This document shows positions 1 to 7,989 of a stretch of DNA of 64,000 bases, in pieces; position 1 is the stretch's first letter, and each line of letters starts with the position of its first letter. A model generated the notes under the pieces. The model saw only the letters and a program-made list of their open reading frames with translations. It did not search any database and was not told the DNA's origin. Source of the stretch: Roseibium aggregatum (GTDB taxonomy: Bacteria; Pseudomonadota; Alphaproteobacteria; Rhizobiales; Stappiaceae). The position numbers and the translations under genes were made by a program. The DNA is taken from assembly GCF_014692675.1 (NCBI RefSeq), contig NZ_JABFCZ010000006.1, positions 62,001 through 126,000 of the forward strand. The letters run 5' to 3'.

Positions 1-57
1 GGGGATGTCGCTGGTTTCGAGCCGCTGCGCCGGATCCTTGGAATGTGTGTCAGTCAT
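1..57 (-). CDS. N-terminus of a probable MarR/OhrR-type regulator (partial)
   Basis: Only the first 19 codons are in the window (MTDTHSKDPAQRLETSDIP); the gene runs off the left edge. The ATG at 57-55 faces away from ohr across an AT-rich region with two near-identical palindromes. Ohr genes are commonly paired with a divergent or adjacent thiol-sensing MarR repressor (OhrR), so that identity is inferred from context. No DNA-binding domain is visible in this fragment, and another small regulator remains possible. Confidence 0.4.
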   Translation of the reverse strand, partial: MTDTHSKDPAQRLETSDIP

Positions 58-94
58 TGAAAAGGGTTCCTTGTCGACTGCCTTTAAAATAATT

Positions 95-176
95 CGCACG
101 CGATATAATCGCAACCGCTTGATTTCTGAATTCGGTTGTCTATATAAATCGTATACGATATAATCGTGTGCGATAT
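95..176. promoter_or_regulatory. Paired palindromic operators in the ohr/regulator divergent promoter
   Basis: The core CGATATAATCG occurs twice, at 101-111 and 156-166. Each copy is an imperfect palindrome (CGAT-ATA-ATCG) extended to GCGAT/ATCGC at 100-112 and ACGAT/ATCGT at 155-167. A perfect 12-bp palindrome, ATCGTATACGAT, overlaps the second copy at 148-159, and a further GTGCGAT half-site follows at 168-174. The copies are 55 bp apart, between two divergent genes. This is the expected arrangement for a MarR-family dimer such as OhrR; the assignment to OhrR is inference. Confidence 0.6.
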
Positions 177-223
177 TAAACGAGCCTGCCGGCCAGCAGT
201 GCAGGTCAGAAGGAGACGGGAAA

Positions 224-649
224 ATGACAGTGGACGTTAAATACACCGCCAAGGCCAAGGCAACGGGCGGACGCGACGGTGCGGCGGAAACCCTTGACGG
301 CAGCTTCGCCGTCAAGCTGGCAACGCCCAAGGAACTGGGCGGCGCAGGCGGTCCGGGCAACAATCCGGAGCAGCTCTTTGCCGCAGGCTATTCTGCCTGT
401 TTCATCGGTGCGCTCAAATTCGTCGCCGGTCAGGAAAAGCTCGCCATTCCGGCGGAGACCTACATTGTTTCCGAGGTCGGTATCGGTCCGCGGTCGGAAG
501 GCGGGTTCGGCCTGACGGTTTCGCTCGGGATCTCCCTTCCGGGTCTGGACAGGGCGCAGGCGGAGGCCCTGGTCGCCAAGGCGCATCAGGTCTGCCCCTA
601 TTCCAACGCGACCCGCAACAACATCGACGTCAAGCTGAGCGTGATCTGA
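224..649 (+). CDS. ohr: Organic hydroperoxide resistance protein Ohr
   Basis: Thiol peroxidase of the Ohr/OsmC family that reduces organic and lipid hydroperoxides in the cytoplasm, recycled in known homologues by lipoylated proteins. The 141-residue length is typical. The catalytic pair is present: peroxidatic Cys59 in GYSACF and resolving Cys124 in HQVCPYSNAT. Arg17 and Glu49 sit where the active-site Arg/Glu of characterised Ohr proteins lie. The ATG follows a good ribosome site (aaggagac). A divergent regulator and paired operators upstream suggest peroxide-inducible control, and a hairpin terminator follows. Confidence 0.93.
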   Translation: MTVDVKYTAKAKATGGRDGAAETLDGSFAVKLATPKELGGAGGPGNNPEQLFAAGYSACFIGALKFVAGQEKLAIPAETYIVSEVGIGPRSEGGFGLTVSLGISLPGLDRAQAEALVAKAHQVCPYSNATRNNIDVKLSVI

Positions 650-677
650 AGACGCAGCTGCAGGCGGCCTTCCGCAA

Positions 678-711
678 GGGGCGTGCTTGATTGCATGCCC
701 CTTTCGCTTTT
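678..711 (+). terminator. Rho-independent terminator after ohr
   Basis: GGGGCGTGC (678-686) pairs with GCATGCCCC (693-701) with one wobble, around a 6-nt loop, followed by a T-rich tail. Its position argues against the TTG at 691 as the start of the next gene. Confidence 0.7.
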
Positions 712-750
712 AGGGTTCAGGCTCCAACACCATTACAAGGCCCGGACCCA

Positions 751-1182
751 ATGACCGGCACACCACCCCGACTGGACGGCATCCTGGAGACGTCCGTTTA
801 TGTGGATGACATGGAGACCGCCCACGCGTTTTATTCCGGCGTGCTCGGCCTGAAGCGGATGGTCTCCGGAGATCGCCTTTATGCCTATGACGCCGGTCCG
901 GCGCAGACGCTGCTCGTCTTCCACCGGGGGCACACGGGCGAGGATGTTCAGACGCCGGGCGGTGTCGTTCCCGGACACGATACCACCGGTCCGTCCCACT
1001 TCGCGTTCCGCACGAGCCGCGAGGCCCTGGACGACTGGCGGGCGTATCTTGGAACCTCCGACGTTGAGATCATCAGCGAGGTCAATTGGCCCGCCGGCGG
1101 ACAAAGCCTTTACTTTCGCGATCCGGACGGCAATGTTCTGGAAATCGCGGCGCCGCCGCTTTGGCCGAATTTCGAGGCGTGA
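751..1182 (+). CDS. VOC (glyoxalase/bleomycin-resistance/dioxygenase) family protein
   Basis: 143-residue protein with the beta-alpha-beta-beta-beta arrangement of the vicinal oxygen chelate superfamily. It opens with ILETSVYVDDMETAHAFY, typical of the family's first strand and helix. Candidate metal ligands are His83 (GPSHF) and Glu131 (DGNVLEI). The substrate cannot be read from sequence; relatives include glyoxalases, fosfomycin-modifying enzymes and ring-cleaving dioxygenases. An in-frame TTG at 691 lies inside the ohr terminator, so the ATG at 751 is preferred. It sits between a peroxide-defence gene and a lysozyme-like gene, which says little about its role. Confidence 0.8.
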   Translation: MTGTPPRLDGILETSVYVDDMETAHAFYSGVLGLKRMVSGDRLYAYDAGPAQTLLVFHRGHTGEDVQTPGGVVPGHDTTGPSHFAFRTSREALDDWRAYLGTSDVEIISEVNWPAGGQSLYFRDPDGNVLEIAAPPLWPNFEA

Positions 1183-1227
1183 TTTTCAGAACGTGATTAG
1201 GGCAAGGCATTGCCTTGCGGGGGCAGT

Positions 1228-1938
1228 ATGAAATTCTTGCAGGCGGTATTGCGGGTGCTGTTCTACATCGCCGTGGGCGGTGTCATTTCAATCGCGGGAG
1301 CGGCGTTCTTCTTCATGCATTGGGAACCGAACCGGGAAAAACATCCGCTGCGCGGCATCGACGTGTCCCATCACCAGGGCGAGATCGACTGGCAGCAGGT
1401 GGCCGGCGACGATGTGGCCTTCGCCTATATCAAGGCAAGCGAAGGCGGGGATTTCCAGGACAAGGCCTTCGAGGCGAACTACAGGGGCGCGACCGGCGCC
1501 GGACTGCCCTGGGGCGCCTATCATTTCTTCAGCCTGTGCAAGACCGGCGCGGCCCAGGCGGCCAATTTCCTCAACACCCTGCCGGGCGACCTGCCGATGC
1601 TGGCGCCGGTGCTCGATCTGGAGTTCGAGGGAAACTGCGCCGATCGTCCGCCGCAGAAGGATGTGGTGCGCGAGATATCGCATTTCGTGACGCTGGTCGA
1701 ACAGGCGACCGGGCAGTCGGTCATCCTCTATGTCCCCAAGCCTTTCTACGAAACCTATATGAAGGGCGAGGGCGTCAACCGGCGCCTCTGGGCGCGCTCG
1801 ATCTGGCATTCTCCCGGCTATGTGAAGAAATGGAGCCTGTGGCAGTACCACAAGCGCGGCAAGGTCGCCGGCATTTCGGGCGATGTGGACCTGAATGTCC
1901 TGGCAAGTGACCTGCCGTTGGGCGGTTTGAAAAAATAG
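1228..1938 (+). CDS. GH25-family lysozyme-like protein, membrane-anchored
   Basis: 236 residues. One N-terminal transmembrane or uncleaved signal segment (about 5-30) is followed by a glycoside hydrolase family 25 domain. The family's opening strand is seen as GIDVSHHQGEIDW (Asp45), and the catalytic DxE pair as Asp130-Leu-Glu132 in APVLDLEFEG. GH25 enzymes cleave the beta-1,4 MurNAc-GlcNAc bond of peptidoglycan; here the enzyme would act in the periplasm while tethered to the inner membrane. The ATG at 1228 follows a G-rich ribosome site; an upstream in-frame TTG at 1210 is less likely. No holin or phage genes are nearby, so a cell-wall remodelling role is more likely than lysis. Confidence 0.85.
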   Translation: MKFLQAVLRVLFYIAVGGVISIAGAAFFFMHWEPNREKHPLRGIDVSHHQGEIDWQQVAGDDVAFAYIKASEGGDFQDKAFEANYRGATGAGLPWGAYHFFSLCKTGAAQAANFLNTLPGDLPMLAPVLDLEFEGNCADRPPQKDVVREISHFVTLVEQATGQSVILYVPKPFYETYMKGEGVNRRLWARSIWHSPGYVKKWSLWQYHKRGKVAGISGDVDLNVLASDLPLGGLKK

Positions 1939-2029
1939 CCCGTAAGCTATTTATATTCTTAACATAATTACTACGTGTTGACTTTAACGTAAAAAGAGCT
2001 GAGTGTCCTTGGCGAAGCAGTGAGGACTC

Positions 2030-2467
2030 ATGCAACGGCTCTATACGATTACGCAGCTTACCCAGGAATTCGAGGTGACGACCCGCACCTTGCGGTTCTA
2101 TGAGGCGCAGGGTCTGCTCTCGCCGCAAAGACGCGGACGCCAGAGACTATATACGCCCGCCGACCGGACCCGGCTCAAGCTGATCCTGCGCGGCAAGCGG
2201 CTGGGCTTCTCTCTCGCCGAAATCAGCGAAATCATCCAGATGTACGGCAAGGCGCCGGGCGAGGCCGGCCAGCTTCGGGTGATGATGCAGAAGATCGAGG
2301 CCCGCCGCACGGAACTTCAGGAAAAGCGTCAGGATATCGAGCTCACCCTGAAGGAACTGGATGATGTGGAGGCCGGCTGCCGACAGCGGATGAGCGAACT
2401 CGGCATGAGCGAGGCCGATGTCCTGGCCGGGGAGACGGCAAGGGAAAAAACCGGGGTGAAGGCATGA
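2030..2467 (+). CDS. MerR-family regulator, probably LiuR-like
   Basis: 145-residue MerR-type regulator. An N-terminal winged helix-turn-helix (about 5-75, YTITQLTQEFEVTTRTLRFY) is followed by a coiled-coil dimerisation helix (about 82-120). No metal-binding cysteine pattern is seen; the lone Cys is in DDVEAGCRQRM. It overlaps the next gene by 4 nt (ATGA) and leads a cluster ending in isovaleryl-CoA dehydrogenase. In proteobacteria, MerR proteins of the LiuR type control leucine and isovalerate catabolism, so that role fits; it is inferred from neighbours. Confidence 0.8.
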   Translation: MQRLYTITQLTQEFEVTTRTLRFYEAQGLLSPQRRGRQRLYTPADRTRLKLILRGKRLGFSLAEISEIIQMYGKAPGEAGQLRVMMQKIEARRTELQEKRQDIELTLKELDDVEAGCRQRMSELGMSEADVLAGETAREKTGVKA

Positions 2468-2904
2468 GCAGTTCAACCGTAACCTACAAGGGCGTGGTCT
2501 ATCCCCAGCATTGCGATCACATGGGCCACATGAACGTGGCCTGGTACGTTTCAAAATTCGACGAGGCCACCTGGAACTTCTTTGCCATGCTCGGGCTGAC
2601 GCCTTCCTTCCTGAGGCAGTCCGGCCGCGGTATGGCCGCGGTCGAACAGCAGATTTCCTACAAGAGCGAGATGATGCCCGGCGACCTGATCGAGGTGCGC
2701 AGCCGGCTCATTGAACTGAAGAGCAAGGCCGTGCGTTTTGCCCATGACATGTTCAATGCCGAAACCGGGACGCTCACCGCCTCGACCGAACTGACGGCGG
2801 TGCATCTGGATACGCAGTTGCGCAAGGCCGTTGCCTTTACGCCCGAAATCGCCGCCTGCGCGGAAGCGGCGTTCGCAATCGGCGGGGAAGGGGCGGTCCA
2901 ATGA
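2464..2904 (+). CDS. Acyl-CoA thioesterase, 4HBT hot-dog fold
   Basis: 146 residues with the 4-hydroxybenzoyl-CoA thioesterase-like hot-dog fold. The signature HCDHMGHMNVAWYVSKFDEA (about 18-37) holds the Asp expected to act in thioester hydrolysis. It overlaps the MerR gene by 4 nt upstream and the second thioesterase by 4 nt downstream, so translation is probably coupled. In this operon it may release CoA from branched-chain or 3-hydroxyacyl-CoA intermediates; the exact acyl group cannot be read from sequence. Confidence 0.82.
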   Translation: MSSSTVTYKGVVYPQHCDHMGHMNVAWYVSKFDEATWNFFAMLGLTPSFLRQSGRGMAAVEQQISYKSEMMPGDLIEVRSRLIELKSKAVRFAHDMFNAETGTLTASTELTAVHLDTQLRKAVAFTPEIAACAEAAFAIGGEGAVQ

Positions 2905-3344
2905 TCCTGGAACCGAGAGATCCGGAGTGGGAAGCGCGAGTCCGTTCAAGCTTTGCCAGGCAGCCGTTCATGTCCTATCTCGGCGCCGAGCTTGCCCATG
3001 TGTCGCCCGGTGCGGTGGATATCGAACTGGCCTTCAAACCGGAACTGACCCAGCAGCATGGGTTTTTCCACGCCGGCAGCACCTCGACCATTGCCGACAG
3101 CGCCGCCGGCTATGCCGCGTTGTCGCTCTATCCGGCGGGCACCGGCGTGCTCACGACTGAGTTCAAGGTCAACCTGCTCAATCCGGCGCGCCAGGAAAAG
3201 CTGGTGGCCCGGGGGCGGGTGCTGAAACCGGGAAAGACGCTGACCATCTGCCGGGCGGATGTCTACGGGCTCGACGATAGCGAGCAGGTGCACGTGGCGA
3301 CCGGGCTCTTTTCCATGATCTGCCTGCAGGGCATGGATGATTAG
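2901..3344 (+). CDS. PaaI-family acyl-CoA thioesterase
   Basis: 147-residue hot-dog fold protein of the PaaI type. The motif QQHGFFHAGSTSTIADSAAG (about 50-69) matches the family's HGG..A/H...D active-site helix. It overlaps the preceding thioesterase by 4 nt (ATGA). Two consecutive thioesterases of different subfamilies suggest a set for hydrolysing a range of acyl-CoAs, perhaps as a safety valve for the dehydrogenase encoded downstream; that link is inference. Confidence 0.84.
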   Translation: MILEPRDPEWEARVRSSFARQPFMSYLGAELAHVSPGAVDIELAFKPELTQQHGFFHAGSTSTIADSAAGYAALSLYPAGTGVLTTEFKVNLLNPARQEKLVARGRVLKPGKTLTICRADVYGLDDSEQVHVATGLFSMICLQGMDD

Positions 3345-3361
3345 GGACGGCTAGAGGCAAA

Positions 3362-3799
3362 ATGAGCGAGATCCTGATCCGGCCGCTGAAGGCGGGAGAC
3401 AGACCAGAATGGGACCGGCTGTGGCAGGCTTACCTGACGTTCTACGAACAGGAGCTTGCGCCGGAGGTGACCGAGACGCTGTTCCGGCGCCTCCTGGGAG
3501 AAGGCCGGCATTTCGGTCTGGTCGCGGAACAGGACGGCCGGCTTGTCGGGCTGGTCCACGCTTTGCCCCATGACAGCACCTGGGCGGTCGAGCCCACCTG
3601 TTATCTGGAAGACCTTTTCGTCGATGGCGCATGCCGTGGGAGTGGGATCGGCCGCAAGCTGATCGAGGCGGTCTACGCCGAAGCCGACAGGCTCGGCTGC
3701 TCTAAGGTCTACTGGCACACCCACGACCATAACGCCACCGCGCGCCAGCTTTACGACCGCATCGGTCATCTCACCCCTTTCGTCAAATATGTCCGCTGA
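3362..3799 (+). CDS. GNAT-family N-acetyltransferase
   Basis: 145-residue GCN5-related acetyltransferase. The acetyl-CoA pyrophosphate-binding loop is seen in CRGSGIGRKLIEAV (about 90-103), preceded by the beta-4 strand CYLEDLFVDG. The C-terminal YDRIGHLTPFVKY matches the usual end of the fold. It lies 17 nt after the PaaI thioesterase and 37 nt before the dehydrogenase, so it is probably co-transcribed. The acetyl acceptor is unknown. Confidence 0.82.
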   Translation: MSEILIRPLKAGDRPEWDRLWQAYLTFYEQELAPEVTETLFRRLLGEGRHFGLVAEQDGRLVGLVHALPHDSTWAVEPTCYLEDLFVDGACRGSGIGRKLIEAVYAEADRLGCSKVYWHTHDHNATARQLYDRIGHLTPFVKYVR

Positions 3800-3836
3800 C
3801 CGGACTTGAGAAATCGGCTCCAGGGAGGAACCAGCC

Positions 3837-5009
3837 ATGATCCGCAACGACTTTCCGTCCTTCAACTTCAACCTCGGCGAAACCGCAGACATGCTGCGCG
3901 ACAGTGTGCGCTCCTATTCCCAGGACCGGATCGCGCCGCTCGCAGACCGAATCGACCGGGAGGACTGGTTCCCGAAGGAACTGTGGCCGGAAATGGGGGA
4001 ACTCGGCCTGCACGGCATCACCGTGGAAGAGGAGTGGGGCGGCTCGGGCCTTGGCTACTTGGAACACTGTATCGCCATGGAGGAGGTCAGCCGGGCATCC
4101 GCATCCATCGGCCTTTCCTACGGCGCCCATTCCAACCTGTGCGTCAACCAGATGCGCCGCTGGGGCAATGACGACCAGAAGACCCGCTATCTGGGCAAGC
4201 TGATTTCCGGCGAGCACCTGGGCGCGCTCGCCATGTCCGAACCGGGCGCGGGCTCCGACGTGGTCTCCATGAAGCTCAAGGCGGAAAAGAAGGGCGACCG
4301 GTATGTCCTCAACGGCTCGAAAATGTGGATCACCAACGGCCCGCAGGCCGACACGCTGATCATTTATGCCAAGACCGATCCGGACGCGGGCCCGAAGGGC
4401 ATCACCGCGTTCCTGGTCGAAAAGGGGTTCAAGGGCTTCTCCGTGGCCCAGAAGCTCGACAAGCTCGGCATGCGCGGTTCGGAAACCGGGGAACTGGTGT
4501 TCCAGGACTGCGAGGTGCCGGAGGAAAACGTGCTCGGCGAGGTCAGCCGGGGCGTCAACGTGCTCATGTCCGGGCTCGACTACGAGCGCACGGTGCTGGC
4601 GGCCGGTTCCATCGGCATCATGCAGGCGGCCATGGACGTGGTCATTCCTTACGTGCACGAGCGCCAGCAGTTCGGCCAACCGATTGGCACTTTCCAGCTC
4701 GTCCAGGGCAAGGTCGCCGACATGTATGTCACGATGAACGCCACCAAGGCCTACGTCTACGCAGTCGCCCAGGCCTGCGACCGGGGCGAGACCACCCGCG
4801 AGGACGCCGCCGGCGCGATCCTCTATGCGGCGGAAAATGCGACGAAAATCGCACTGGACGCGATCCAGCTTCTCGGCGGCAACGGCTATATCAACGAATA
4901 TCCGACCGGCCGCCTGTTGCGCGACGCCAAGCTCTACGAGATCGGCGCCGGCACCAGCGAAATCCGCCGCATGCTGATCGGTCGGGAGATCTTCAACAAG
5001 ACGGCGTGA
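3837..5009 (+). CDS. Isovaleryl-CoA dehydrogenase
   Basis: 390-residue acyl-CoA dehydrogenase, the FAD enzyme that oxidises isovaleryl-CoA to 3-methylcrotonyl-CoA in leucine breakdown and passes electrons to ETF. Glu250 in [11 protein letters not shown] sits where isovaleryl-CoA dehydrogenase carries its catalytic base. The other common site in the family, near the C-terminus, reads [11 protein letters not shown], with Gly where medium-chain enzymes have the catalytic Glu. That pairing distinguishes isovaleryl-CoA dehydrogenase from its relatives. FAD/substrate motifs [10 protein letters not shown] and WITNG are present. A strong ribosome site (gggagg) precedes the ATG. The other leucine-pathway genes are not in this window. 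Confidence 0.9.
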   Translation: MIRNDFPSFNFNLGETADMLRDSVRSYSQDRIAPLADRIDREDWFPKELWPEMGELGLHGITVEEEWGGSGLGYLEHCIAMEEVSRASASIGLSYGAHSNLCVNQMRRWGNDDQKTRYLGKLISGEHLGALAMSEPGAGSDVVSMKLKAEKKGDRYVLNGSKMWITNGPQADTLIIYAKTDPDAGPKGITAFLVEKGFKGFSVAQKLDKLGMRGSETGELVFQDCEVPEENVLGEVSRGVNVLMSGLDYERTVLAAGSIGIMQAAMDVVIPYVHERQQFGQPIGTFQLVQGKVADMYVTMNATKAYVYAVAQACDRGETTREDAAGAILYAAENATKIALDAIQLLGGNGYINEYPTGRLLRDAKLYEIGAGTSEIRRMLIGREIFNKTA

Positions 5010-5037
5010 GGCTTCACGGCGTTCGTCCTGGCTCGAG

Positions 5038-5073
5038 GCCGTTGATCAGGAGGTTTCTACCCTGATTAACGGC
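5038..5073 (+). terminator. Stem-loop after the isovaleryl-CoA dehydrogenase operon
   Basis: GCCGTTGATCAGG (5038-5050) pairs with CCTGATTAACGGC (5061-5073) with a single mismatch around a 10-nt loop. The tail is only moderately T-rich, so it may be a weak terminator or an mRNA 3'-end stabiliser. Confidence 0.55.
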
Positions 5074-5123
5074 TGTGTAATTATTCGTGCATAGGTTGCT
5101 TTCCGGTTACAGGAGGGCAATCT

Positions 5124-6005
5124 GTGGAACGCGTATTACGCTATGTTTTATCTCTTTTCGTTGGCCTGATCGGACTCATTGCCGGAGGCCTTCTCATCTG
5201 GATGGCGATTGCCAATTCCGTTTTGCTCTGGGGCGTCTACAAATACGCTACGGCGGAGTCCGGACTTGCCCATGAATTGAGAGTGGCCGAGGAAAAGCTG
5301 AAAGGGGTCAAGTTCGACCTTGATAAGTTGATCCAGCCAGCGCTTCTGGCGGTTCTTGCTCTAAGCGCAGGGGTTTTTCTGCTGATCATTGGCGGCAGGA
5401 GCCTCTTTCGTCGATTGATGGCCGGCCTGCCGGAGGAAAACGAGGGAAGGGCCGAGACGGCCGTCGGCCGCTGGGGGCACATTGCCATCTATCTTTTCGG
5501 CATCCTGCTCGCCGGAAAGGGACTGGTGTTCGGTATTCTTTATGTTCCAACCGATGTTCCCCTGACCTTTACCAGCGTGCATGGAGAAGCAACGGCAGAG
5601 AAACACTGGTCGGTCCCTTCCGAACGCGAAGGCGCCAGGCCGTCTTATTATGCTGTGTTTCGCTACACCACGGCGGATGGCCAGTCCTACCGCAAGGAAA
5701 TGCAGGTCGATTCGATCGTCGCTGCAGGATTGAAGCGGGATCCGGATATTCGGATTGCCTATGTTCCCAACGACCCGCAGAACATGACCATTGCGCGCTG
5801 GGTGCGCAGTCCGCTTGGATACCTCTGGTTTTTCATGTGGCGCATCGTGTTCGTGACCATCGGCGTTCGTGGAATAGCAAGAGAGCTGAGGCCGCCCGAC
5901 GGCGGTTCGAAGGTGAACGTTCAGCCGCTGAGTGTTTCGGTGGGCGCTCCGCCGGCTGAAAGTCGAACAGGGCTTCGCCGTAAGCAGTTTGGCCGTCGTA
6001 CCTGA
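5124..6005 (+). CDS. Membrane protein with DUF3592-like domain
   Basis: 293 residues starting at GTG, chosen because AGGAGGG lies 7 nt upstream. Transmembrane segments fall at about 8-32, 70-92, 115-135 and near 235-255. Between the last two lies a soluble segment with Tyr-rich strands (PSYYAVFRYTTADGQSY, then IAYVPNDPQN), the pattern of DUF3592 proteins whose function is unknown. The C-terminal 35 residues are basic and low-complexity. It stands alone between two short intergenic regions. Confidence 0.65.
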   Translation: MERVLRYVLSLFVGLIGLIAGGLLIWMAIANSVLLWGVYKYATAESGLAHELRVAEEKLKGVKFDLDKLIQPALLAVLALSAGVFLLIIGGRSLFRRLMAGLPEENEGRAETAVGRWGHIAIYLFGILLAGKGLVFGILYVPTDVPLTFTSVHGEATAEKHWSVPSEREGARPSYYAVFRYTTADGQSYRKEMQVDSIVAAGLKRDPDIRIAYVPNDPQNMTIARWVRSPLGYLWFFMWRIVFVTIGVRGIARELRPPDGGSKVNVQPLSVSVGAPPAESRTGLRRKQFGRRT

Positions 6006-6115
6006 AGCCTGACCGGGAAAGCCGTGCGACCCGGGAAGGAGACAGTTTCAACCGCATCGCTTGACACTCCGGCTGCTTTGGCAATCTCCTGATGTCGGCG
6101 ACAGGAGGATTGCCC

Positions 6116-6541
6116 ATGACCGGCGAAACCGATCTCGATCACCTCATTTCCCACATGCGTCCGATGCTCGATCCGGAGCCTTACGTGTTCTGCACCTTCG
6201 CGGAGAAGACCGCGGCGGATCTGGCGGCCTACGAACCGGTGGGGCTGTTTGCCGAAACCGAGGGCATGAGCGCGATCCTGCCGGCGGAAAAGGCGCGGGC
6301 GCTCGGACTTGCGGAAGCCGAATGGTTCCGCCGGATCACGCTGATGGTCCATTCCAGCCTGGCGGCGGTCGGCCTGACCGCTGCCGTTTCAGCCACCCTT
6401 GCCCGTGCCGGGATCCCGGCCAATGTGGTAGCTGCCTATTTCCATGACCATGTATTCGTGCCGGCCCCGCAGGCGGAAGAAGCCCTGAGGCTTTTGACGT
6501 GTCTCGCCGAAGAAGGCGGCGTCGAAATCAGCGAAATGTGA
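6116..6541 (+). CDS. ACT-domain protein (ACT_3 / DUF2241 type)
   Basis: 141 residues. The N-terminal half contains YVFCTFAEKTAADL and EGMSAILPAEKA; the C-terminal half has ACT-like strands (LTAAVSATLARAGIPANVVA and YFHDHVFVP). This matches small cytoplasmic ACT_3 proteins, presumed to bind amino acids, with no known catalytic role. The ATG at 6116 is chosen over 6092 because ACAGGAGGA lies directly upstream. The gene is monocistronic. Confidence 0.75.
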   Translation: MTGETDLDHLISHMRPMLDPEPYVFCTFAEKTAADLAAYEPVGLFAETEGMSAILPAEKARALGLAEAEWFRRITLMVHSSLAAVGLTAAVSATLARAGIPANVVAAYFHDHVFVPAPQAEEALRLLTCLAEEGGVEISEM

Positions 6542-6648
6542 TGAACAACGTTTTTGATTTAACGAAGTCCGCATAACTTCATGGCATGGTCGGAAGTTGC
6601 AGGCAGGTTGTGGTAACCAGTCCTTGAATCGGAATTGGGCCCCGTTTC

Positions 6649-7875
6649 ATGTACTTGGACGTTTATACGCTTTTCTTTTTGCTCGGCACCGTGATGTTCC
6701 TCGTCGGGATCGCGCTCCTTGCCGTATGGTGGCCGAGCCGTTCCGAGCCGGGTCTGCTCTACTGGGCCGTCAGCTTCTTCGTCCGCCTTCCGGCGATCCC
6801 GCTTTTGATGGCGCGCGGACAGATCGCCGATCGGCTGTCTATCGATCTGGCCAACGGGTTCCTGCTCGCCGGCCTCGGTCTGGGCTGGGTCGGAACCCGG
6901 ATGTTCGCTCGGCGCAGAGTGAATATAGTCGTCGCCGTCGCGCCAATGGCGATCTGGTTCGCTGCCTGTCAGGTGCCGTCCATCTACGATGAGATCGGCT
7001 ATCGGCTTTTCGTCTACTCCGCGCTGACCGCCGCATATAGTTTCGCAATTGCTTTCGAGTTTTGGCGCGATGCAGTCCTGTCGGGCCATCGGCTGAAGAA
7101 ATGGCTGGCAGCCCTTTTCGTCGTCAACGGCTCGGTCCATTTGCTGCGGGCCGTCTACGGCCTCGTGACTTACGATTCCGCGGGGCTTCTTCAGCGACAC
7201 GGATATCTGTCCATGTCCGTCTTCGTGCCGCTGGTGCTGGTCGTGATCGGCACCATGATCGCCATGGCCATGTACCGGGAAGAGCATCTGGATACGCTGA
7301 AACACGATGCGGCGCACGATCCCCTGACCAATGTCCTCAACCGCAGGGCCTTCTTAGCCCGTGCCGAAAACGTGTTGCGGGAAGGCCTTCAGGACGGCGT
7401 GACCGTGGCGCTGCTGATGCTCGACCTCGATCATTTCAAGAAAGTCAACGATTCCCACGGCCATCTGGCAGGCGACCAGGTTCTCAAGCAGGTGTGCGCC
7501 CGGGTGACCGGCATGATCCGCCGGACCGATCTGTTCGGACGCATGGGCGGCGAGGAGTTTGCCGCTCTGCTCAAGGTCGTCGCGCCGGACGACGCGATGT
7601 TGGTGGCGGAGAAGATCCGCAAGGCCGTCCGTTCGATGGCGATTGCCACGGACGAGGGCGATCTTTCCGTCACGGTGAGTATCGGCGTGGCGGAACAGAT
7701 GGACGATTTGTACGGATTCGACGAGATGATGCGGCGGGCGGATGCGGCCCTTTACGCCGCAAAGCTGGGCGGTCGCGACAGGGTCTGTGACTACAGCGAG
7801 GGGCAGGGCCACCCGGTGCCGGGAAATACCGGGCCGGTTCCGGCCGTCGAAATGGTCTCCTCGCCCGACAGGTAG
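6649..7875 (+). CDS. Membrane-bound diguanylate cyclase (GGDEF)
   Basis: 408 residues. Six hydrophobic segments (about 5-215) precede a GGDEF domain (about 225-385) that makes cyclic di-GMP from two GTP. The active-site loop reads GGEEF at about 300-304, a functional variant. RRTD five residues upstream fits the RxxD inhibitory I-site, so product feedback is likely. The N-terminal membrane domain has no recognised ligand-binding fold. A class III nucleotidyl cyclase follows 114 nt downstream. Confidence 0.88.
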   Translation: MYLDVYTLFFLLGTVMFLVGIALLAVWWPSRSEPGLLYWAVSFFVRLPAIPLLMARGQIADRLSIDLANGFLLAGLGLGWVGTRMFARRRVNIVVAVAPMAIWFAACQVPSIYDEIGYRLFVYSALTAAYSFAIAFEFWRDAVLSGHRLKKWLAALFVVNGSVHLLRAVYGLVTYDSAGLLQRHGYLSMSVFVPLVLVVIGTMIAMAMYREEHLDTLKHDAAHDPLTNVLNRRAFLARAENVLREGLQDGVTVALLMLDLDHFKKVNDSHGHLAGDQVLKQVCARVTGMIRRTDLFGRMGGEEFAALLKVVAPDDAMLVAEKIRKAVRSMAIATDEGDLSVTVSIGVAEQMDDLYGFDEMMRRADAALYAAKLGGRDRVCDYSEGQGHPVPGNTGPVPAVEMVSSPDR

Positions 7876-7989
7876 ACGATCGCCGAATTGCTGCAATTTG
7901 GCGACATGGCGACCGTTCAATTCGGTTTGACGGTTGCAATTTTGCTCCCGCACTCCCATTCCTAAGAGGACTTGAGCAGGGGAAGTGCC

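Noticed and set aside
691..750. TTG at 691 as start of the VOC protein
   Set aside because: It lies in the loop of the ohr terminator, and the ATG at 751 begins the conserved domain.
1228..1938. Phage endolysin
   Set aside because: No holin, spanin or other phage gene is near; the protein has a permanent membrane anchor.
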